Origin: Holothuria scabra
Taxonomy: Eukaryota; Echinodermata; Holothuroidea; Aspidochirotida; Holothuriidae
Reading direction: 5' to 3'
DNA length: 64,000 nt
Assembly: GCA_037179385.1 (NCBI GenBank)
Contig: CM074187.1
Coordinates: 7,068,001 to 7,132,000 of the forward strand
The notes under the pieces are model-generated. The model did not search any database and was not told the origin of the DNA. It saw only the letters and a list, made by a program, of their open reading frames with translations. The position numbers were made by a program, and so were the translations under genes. Positions 32,801 through 41,800 of the stretch are shown one piece after another. Position 1 is the first letter of the stretch, and each line of letters begins with the position of its first letter.

Positions 32801-35800
32801 GACAGAAGATGGAGATGAACCCATCTTTTTCTGGTAAGTTTTGTGGCCTGAAATCTTGCATTTAATTTTATTAAAAGTGTTCATTAGATACAAAGAGCAA
32901 ATCATTGAATATGTGTATCAAACATTCCCTTTCCTTCAGAAATCATTGTTTCATAACAAAGGTTGCATGCAGACTGCACAAAAACAATATACTGTAGTTT
33001 TCTTAAATTGCATTTGCTAATTAAAAGAAGAGTTTGCTTCCAGTACATTTTTCATTACACATGACTTTTCTAAATTAGGTGAGGTATCATCCTATGCATG
33101 CAAACAATCAACATAATGTAGCTGACTAAAACAAATTGAACAGGAATGAGATGCCAGTTAAAATAAATATATATGAAGGATATTGCCAGTGGCATCACAA
33201 CAGGTGGGTGTAGGGGGGTGCAGAAGACTCAACTTGTGCCCCCTTGCAGAATAATTGCCCGTGTTTGATGTCATTCTACGCCCAATTTGTCGAAGGGGCT
33301 AATGCTACTCGTTATTTTTTCCTCCACTTTCTCTCAAATATCTGAAATCTCCTATTTGGCCACAAAATTTCTTTCCAAGCAAACCCATATTTTGTGCCCC
33401 CCTGGAAATGTAGGGGGGTGCAGCTGCCCCTCCCTGACACCCTGCCCCAGCCACCCCCCACCCCCCTGTGACACCACTGGAAACCCGAAAATAAAATTTT
33501 GGAAATAAGCAAAATATGGTAGACTTTCTTCTTTTTTCATGTATGAGCAGGTCAATAGATCACTTGAATATTACCTTATATCACCCTTGAAGAATCCCTT
33601 GAAGAAAAATATCACTCAAATGCTACTTGAGTTCATTTTAAAATTTTCAGAAAAAGGGGTCACATGCTCCTTCCCCCTCATGACTTAATATGATGGACAT
33701 TTAATCAAGATGGCACTTGTTTTTTCCACCCAACACTCCAGGCAATCACACATCTTTCCACCCACTACAAATCTGCCAAATGCAACCTAAAATTATCCCC
33801 CAAATTACTTCCTTAAGTGAGGAATAAACAAAAAAATTAGTGACTGAAAAATAGGGTAGAGGCCACATACAGGAGGTAGGGTGAGGCACTTTCACTGAAT
33901 CAGACACTTAACCACGATTCAAAGTTGGCTAGCTATAACTACAACCCTGAAGATGTGTAAGTCTAACCATGTGTAACTTCACAGAGTATCTGTGTCTTTT
34001 TCTCCACAGTTTGAGTTATTCCTGTCATCACCTCACATGTACAATACCATAAAGGTCCTCTACGGACTGAGTGAGGTCAACAGAAATCTTTCCAGGGAAC
34101 CATACTATCTCTATTGCTTTCAAGTTTACACAGAATTACACAACACAACTGACACAACATTTCATTGTATTACAACAACTGTAAAATGTTAAATTCTGAG
34201 TTCATGCATCTACAAATGAAATACGTTTCTAAACATTTTTACTTTCTTGCCCTGACTTACCTGGCTGAGGTATTATGCTGTAAAACTGGAATCATCATTT
34301 TGGCCATTGCTTGAACAGAAAGGCATTTGAACTCATTAGCATAACTCTCAGAATAACCCCAGAACCATCCTCTGTATTTCTTTTCTTTATCTCGCTTATA
34401 CAAAGGAAGATCAATGCAATCTCTCTCATCTATTTTCTCCTCCCACTTGCCATTGGTCCATCCTTCTGCATAATTCTGTAAATGGTATATTAGGTCAATC
34501 TGTGCTTCTCCTGTCACTGTTGATAAGAAGAATGATAAACATCTTAAACTCTGCTTGGAGGACTGTCATGAGCTCCCCCCTCTTCACACAAACACCCACA
34601 CACATGCGCTCTGCATACTGACAAAAGGACCCAACTTTTCGCAAAAAAACTAAGTCCATAAACACACTCTGTGCAGGTCCTCGGTAGGTATTTTAGTCCT
34701 ATGAAGAACGTGTGTCACTAAAGTCCACGTCCTCGGAAAATAGTGGAATCAGAAGCTTGTGTCATTTTTCAAATCACACTCAACAGCTTTTCAGGGTACG
34801 TGCTTGAAATGTCCATCAAGGGAGTAAGGGGGCTCTTTAACAACGTTTAAACGCAATTCCTTTCCAGGAAGTCATTTTCGGTCCTTGGACACCAAAAAAG
34901 TCCTCAGTAGCAGGTGTGTTGTCAAGTTCGAGTCCTCGTTGTGGTAGTAAAGTCAACGCACACACACACACATACCCATACTCACTAGTGTTTGCATCGG
35001 GTACCCGGGTACCCGACCGACGTTGTTACTACCCGGGTAGAAAATAAGTACCCTGGTAGCATTTTTCTATTTCTTTTTCATCTCCATAAAATAGCATGGT
35101 TATTGAAACTAACAAAACGTATTTACCCACATCTCATTCACAATTACAGTATGTTGAAATGAAGTTGCTTTTATTTTTTTCTGTAACATGCTTTTGTTAA
35201 ACTGCACTTTTCCAGAGACAATTCTCACAATGCGTGTTTCTAACATCAATCCGCTCCTATACCAGATAACGAAACAGCATAGGCCTACTATACTGTGCAT
35301 AGCCTAGCCTATCCGTTTGATAAATGATTATCAAATGAATTGTATGTGCATACCATGCACTTAAGTAAGATTGCAAGGTATACTGTCGGGTACCCGACAG
35401 GTAATACAGTTCGGGTACCGGGGTACGAATTTCCTACCTGGTGCAAACACTAGTACTAACACTTGCTTCCATATCTCATTACAATTATTACCAAGGAATG
35501 AGGATGTTAAAAGGAAGTGTAAATTGGGTGTTGCACAACTATTTCAATAAAATTCAACAACAGAGATGGTATTTCGTAAATCCAGTATAACAATTCACAA
35601 AATTTTACCTCTGCAACAAATAAAATTATTGTGATAAAACACAATAATTCACCATTCTCAAGATATTAAACAAAGGAATAAAACAATCTACACATAAATA
35701 CCTTTGATGTAATCTTCATATTCCATAACAGGGATGTGATAAGATAAACTTTGTACATCAAAGAATGAAGACCAGGGTATCTTGATCTGATTCAACCCTC

Positions 35801-38800
35801 TACTCTTCCAGTGATACAATCTTCCCCATGGAGGTAGCACTAGAATCCAAGGATCCTCCTCATTGAGAGCTTTGACAAGGTTAGCTATTCTCATGTAGAC
35901 ATCCCGTCTTAGGTTGAAGCCTTCCCCAGAGTTCACATCATATAGCAAATATCTATGTAACAAAGGAGGATAGTATACATATGAGGCTTGATTTACATGG
36001 GAATTATGCAGTAAATTCCACATCTTAATTTACTTTTATTTTAATAGAGTACATGCATGGTCTAGTGGTTAGAGCATCCAGTCTAACTTGCAGTCTAACT
36101 TGCAGTCCGCTTACTGGCAGGGGTCATACTGTATTGAAAACTGCAAAAAATGGAACCTACTACCATTGTGCATGGTGCTCAGCATAGGCAATGGAGTAGG
36201 CCAAGACAGTGACACACAAGTTGGAAAAACCAGAATGCAAAACTGCACTGAGGTTTCGATGAAACATAAATGTTCCGTTTCAAAGAATGCCATCATGCAC
36301 CATTATCTTCTCATTCAAATGCTATACTAGCATGTTCAAAACATAATTTTGTCATTCCATAGCTAGACATACAAACAACAGACAGACAAATGGACAAACA
36401 GCTATCTTGAAAGATCATATTTAAAAAGGTTTCCAGGCTTTGACCCCTGGAGACCCCAGATGACCTTTCACATCTGCCAAAAACAATGGAAACCATCTCC
36501 TGACCATAATGCATCCACATACCCAAATATGAAATCTATCCATGTTTGCTATCTTGAGATATTGCATAAGCAGGATTTTCAGACTTTGACCAGCAGTGAC
36601 CCCAGATGACCTTTGACCTCCACCAAAAATATTAGGTACCATCTCCTGACCATAACACATCCACATACCAAATATAAAATCTATCCAAGCTTCCTACCTT
36701 AAGATATCTTGTTAACAAGATTTTCAAACTTTGACCCCCAGTAACCTTTGACCTCTGACAAAAACAATAGGGACCATCTACTGACTATAACGTATCCACA
36801 TAGCAAATATGAAATTTATCCAAGTTTCCTACCTTGAGATATTGCGTTAACAAGGTTTTCAGACTTTGACCCCTGGTGACCCCAGATGACCTTTGACCTC
36901 CACCAAAAACCACAGGCACTATCTCCTGACCATAACACATCCACATACTAAATAAGAAATATATCCAAGCTTCCAAACTTGAGATATTGTGTTAACGAGA
37001 TTTTCAGACTTTGAACCCCTGTGACCCCAGATGACCTTGACCTCCGCCAAAACCAATAGGGACCATCTTCTAACTATAATGCATCCACATACGAAATATG
37101 AAATCTAAGTTTCCTACCTTGAGATATTGCGTTAACAAGGTTTTCAGACTTGACCCCTGGTGACCCCAGATGACCTTTGACCTCCACCAAAAACAATAGG
37201 GACCATCTTCTGACTATAATGCATCCACAAACCAAATATGAAATCTATCCAAGTTTCATACCTTGAGGTATCACGTTAACAAGGTTTTCAGACTTGACCC
37301 CTGGTGACCCCAGATGACCTTTGACCTCCACCAAAAACAATAGGGACCATCTTCTGACTATAATGCATCCACAAACCAAATATGAAATCTATCCAAGTTT
37401 CAAACCTTGAGGTATCACGTTAACAAGGTTTTCAGACTTTGACCCCTGGTGACCCCAAATGACCTTTGACCTCCACCAAAACAATAGAGTTTTTCCTCTC
37501 AATATGGTGCATCTATGTACCAAGTTTGAAAACTGTCAGACATTCCTGTCTTGAGATATCGTGTTAACAAGCAAAGTGCCACACACACATACACACACAC
37601 GCACACATACACACACATACATACATACATACACACACACGCCATCATGAATGCATTGGTTTCTCTTATCATCGAAACCAAAAAACAGTGACCTGCCTGA
37701 TTTAAACCAACTAGTTAAAAAAAGTCTTAAAATGCCATCTAACTACATGCTATACATGGAAAAAGCTGCAAGAATATCACATAAAACCACAAAGCCAAAA
37801 GGCTTAGTGATTCCTTGCCACTGAAATTTAAGCCTGTCTTTTTTTTCCAATTGACAGTGCTTTGTAAACTAAAATATTGACAATTTTCTAATTTTTATGG
37901 AAATGAAAAGGGGGGGGGAGATTCACTACTCACCTTCTTCTGGAAAGTGGGAGACAAATCCCCCTTCCCCCCTCCCTCTGATCAAAACCCTGCTCTAAGT
38001 GATGATGCAAAAAAGAAACATGAAAAATCCATAAAATTTGCAAGCTGAATATGCAATCCTTTTCAATGACAGCTCCTGGTTCTGGAGAAATACAGTAGCT
38101 CCCATTAACTCCAAAAATCATACAACTGGGAGATGTTCAGTTTGTGTTTCTTAGTTATGGTCACCTAAATAAAAGGCCTGCCTGATATCCAATGATAATT
38201 TTCCATAGTTGACTGATTAAATGGTTTTTAGACATATTTAATATGACATAGACCAACATACATTAAGATCTATCTTTCTTATTCAAAGTTTGTCCTGTGT
38301 TTCCCCAAATCATCCGACATCAGCAAAGTTTCTCCAATATTTTCAAAGTGGAATACTTGCTGTTACAAACAGACCATCATAACAATCTTCTATGCCCATA
38401 GAGTATACCACTGGACACTCATGTTTTTGGCCAAAAACAGGGGAGACTAAATATCCACCCCAGTTGGTAACATAAGCTCCATTGATCTCTCTACTGCATA
38501 AACAGGTTCTTAAATAAATGCAAATTGATTTTCAGAAGTTATTATTGACCAACTGATTACAACAATGAAATGCACTCTTAATAAATAGGAACAACTCAGT
38601 AACTATTTAATCACTAAAAGAGCAGGTGAGCATAACTGTCCAGCGGCTGGGTAAATTAATTTGGTGCACTCAAGGCAAATTGGCAAAACTTTTGGTAGTT
38701 ACTGTAGCTTGCTGTTAAGTGTCAAAATACACCTCCAGTGAATTTTACAAACAAGATGCAAGTGATGTTGAGTGCAGGCTGCTTATAGTCTTAGCCACCT

Positions 38801-41800
38801 GGCAGGAACAATTATGCTCGTCAATATTTTCACATGTCAAGTCTACATAACTAACCCTTCGTACTTCACTTACTGCTGTTACAAGACTGACACAACCAAA
38901 ACAAAAAAACAACAAGAGCCCAATGGGCACTGTGGTTCCTTGCTGGATATTATAAGAACTATTGTACAGCCAGTCTTCAAAATAGAGAGAAGCGAAAGCT
39001 CATACTCAATGTTTGTAACATCTTCACAAGGGGTATTTTAGTACTTATATTACATGATATCAATGATTAAATTTTTGTGGCCTTACTTACATTGAACTTG
39101 TATAATGCTTGGTGATCCTTCAAAAACATTTCCTCATTTCCACATGTATTTATGCTTGTAATCAAACTTGATATTATCACCAATAAACAATACACAATGT
39201 GGTTAGAGAGAGAAAAACACCCCTTGTACTTCTCTCATAAGTTATTTTTACCTGCTCTCAAATAAAACTTGCTATTACTTTAAAACAATCTACCATTTGT
39301 CCTGTTTGCTATCTCTACACAGAAAACAGGGTTTATTCAGCAGTTAAGCCTAAAGCAAGTGATTAATGGGGTGGGATAATAGAATGAGGATTAGGTTACC
39401 CAACAGAGCACAGAAGTATTAAAGAGACATACTGTATAACCCATGCATTGCTTCCACTGGCAGAGAGACCAGTTTAATGCAGTGTGACCTGTGCTCATTG
39501 AAATCTACAGATTTCAGTTATTGCCCTCTTACAACTTTGAATGATCCAAAATCTGTGTACAACCCGAAGTAATCATTGCTGAACGAATGTAAAGGCCAAA
39601 CTTCTAAGGTGTTTGGGTGTGTAAGCATGCAAAACCAGGTGAGATAAAAAATCTATTGAACCTATCTTTATCTAGCTTACAACATTTTCTAAATAACATT
39701 TCCAGTGGCTGACCTCCAGTGACCTTGATGACCTTTGACCGTAACCAAACACAGATTGGTTTGAAATCTGTCCTTTTTACCTCAAAATACTGTGTTAAAA
39801 TGTTTTTCAGTGTTTGACCCCTGGTGACCCCAGATGACCCCTTGACCTTCATCAAACATATCAGATTTCATCCTTACACAATAACACACCCACACACTAA
39901 GTATGACATCCATCCAAGTTTCCTACCTTGAAATATCATGTTGAGAAGGTTTTTAGTTTTTGACCTCTGGTGACCCCAAATGACCTTTGACCTCCACCAA
40001 AAACGATAGGGCACACCTACGGCACTTCTATATACCAAGTTTCAATTTAATACAGCTTTCCCTTGTTGAGTTACAGCGTACCCAAGCTAGCGTCACAGAC
40101 ACACACACACACACACACACGCCAACCTGACTACATAGGTTCCTTTTGCTAACGCAAGGAACCAAAAAAAAACTGGAGCTAAATTGATATACAGACTAAG
40201 CTTTCACGGTACCACTGATAATTGGTACTGTCGGTACCGCCACAAATGGTACCAGTAATACCGTAGTACCGGTACCAGAAGAGTAAAAAAGTAGGATTTT
40301 TATCACATGCAAAATATCCATAAAAATGCCATGCATTGACATGAGTGAAGTCTTCTGATAATCCCTGCCTCCCGTTTCAGTATTTTTTATAACATTTAGT
40401 CACCCCACACTCAACAAATCGGTAAACAAAAAAGAAATAACCTCTCTGCAAATTTAGTGTCGGATAAATACGGGACAGACAATAAATCAGCGCCACACGT
40501 CCGCACCGGAGCTAGACCCAACAAGATGACAAGAGCATTTAGAATTGTAATGAAGATTGCAAAAATAATTTCTGCAAATAATGCCATCCCCCTCCTAAAG
40601 TATAACCAAAAGTTTTTAAGTAGAACTTTACAAAAATATTTCCATAAAATACCGATTTATTAAGCCTTCTTCCCGCCGAGTTATCACTATCAAAACTAAA
40701 TCAAAGTGCTTCATGATTGAATTTACGAATGCATCACGCAGCAATCCATTGTACAATAACACTACTGTTCCTCAGTAGCTAGTGAGTTGATCAGGTGAAC
40801 TGAACACACGAGCCAATGTTTTAAGCGGGATTTACTGTGTGTTCAGTCCCATTTCTTCACTGTGTAAATTTCTGAAAGAACGTTCGTTGCGTTCGTACGA
40901 AAGTATTTCTTCCACAGGCAGTGAGCGTTATGGAACAGTCCCATTACATCACTGTGTTAGAATCAGAAATCGTCGATGCAACGTTCATGTCAGAGCTTGC
41001 AATTCTATATCTTTTTGTCTGCTTACAACGAATTTCTCACTCGTATAATGTTGTGTGCTATCGTAATCAAAGTGAGTTCTATCAATCAATGCATGGTATC
41101 TATTCTTAATACACCGTGTGAAAGCATTTGCTGATGAGCAGCGATCGTTCGGGGGTTGCGCAGAATGTCGAAAGAAAGCAAGGGCCCAGTTAGTGTGGAA
41201 GGTACTAGTTCTGCAAAAGTAACATTAAACGGTCTTCCCAAAATTCTTAGGGGGATTTGTGACTGAAATAGTGCAAAACGATTATCAAGTGAATGTTCCC
41301 TGTTTGTATTGAAATGCTTAGAGACACTGCGCATTTATCAAATGGGTTTTTGTTTCATTCAAGTATCATTCTAATTCAAATGCTTCATTTTTCAGAAAAG
41401 ATTTTCACCTCAAAGTTGACTAATTGTGTCCGGCTACATACACAATGTGAAGGGGAGGCTAGCGCTGGCAGGGATCGTACTGAGATTGCGCAGAATGTCG
41501 AAAGAAAGCAAGTTCCTTTTCAGTGTGGAGGGTACTACTGTAGTTCTGCGAAAGTAACGTTAAACGGCAATTTCCGAAATTCTTACTGTAGGGGGGATTT
41601 GTGACTGAAATGGTGCAAAATGATTATCAAGTGACTATTCCCTGTTTATATTGTAAAGTTTAGAGACACGGGGCATTTATTAAATGGATTTTTGTTACAT
41701 TTTAGTATCATTCTAATTCAAATGCTGTAATTTTGAGAAAAGATTTTCACCTTACAGTTGAGTACCAGTCTCCACGATACTTCGGTATCCTTAGGTTGGT

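Larger units (their letters stand above)
26482..34260 (-). other. POFUT2 intron 3 (7.8 kb)
   Basis: Holds two abutting LINE fragments (27561-29403), a truncated piggyBac-like MITE (29854-30072), an unassigned 99-codon plus-strand frame (29472-29771) and a CCAGTGGC-ended MITE (33186-33480). The rest is AT-rich and unremarkable. Confidence 0.75.

Noticed and set aside
36420..37680. CRISPR-like array
   Set aside because: The units are about 145 bp, similar along their whole length with no unique spacers, and this is animal DNA with introns; it is a tandem transposon-type repeat.
41158..41755. Short MSKESK frames in the hAT-like element as a transposase gene
   Set aside because: They stop after 20-33 codons in both copies and no catalytic hAT motifs follow.
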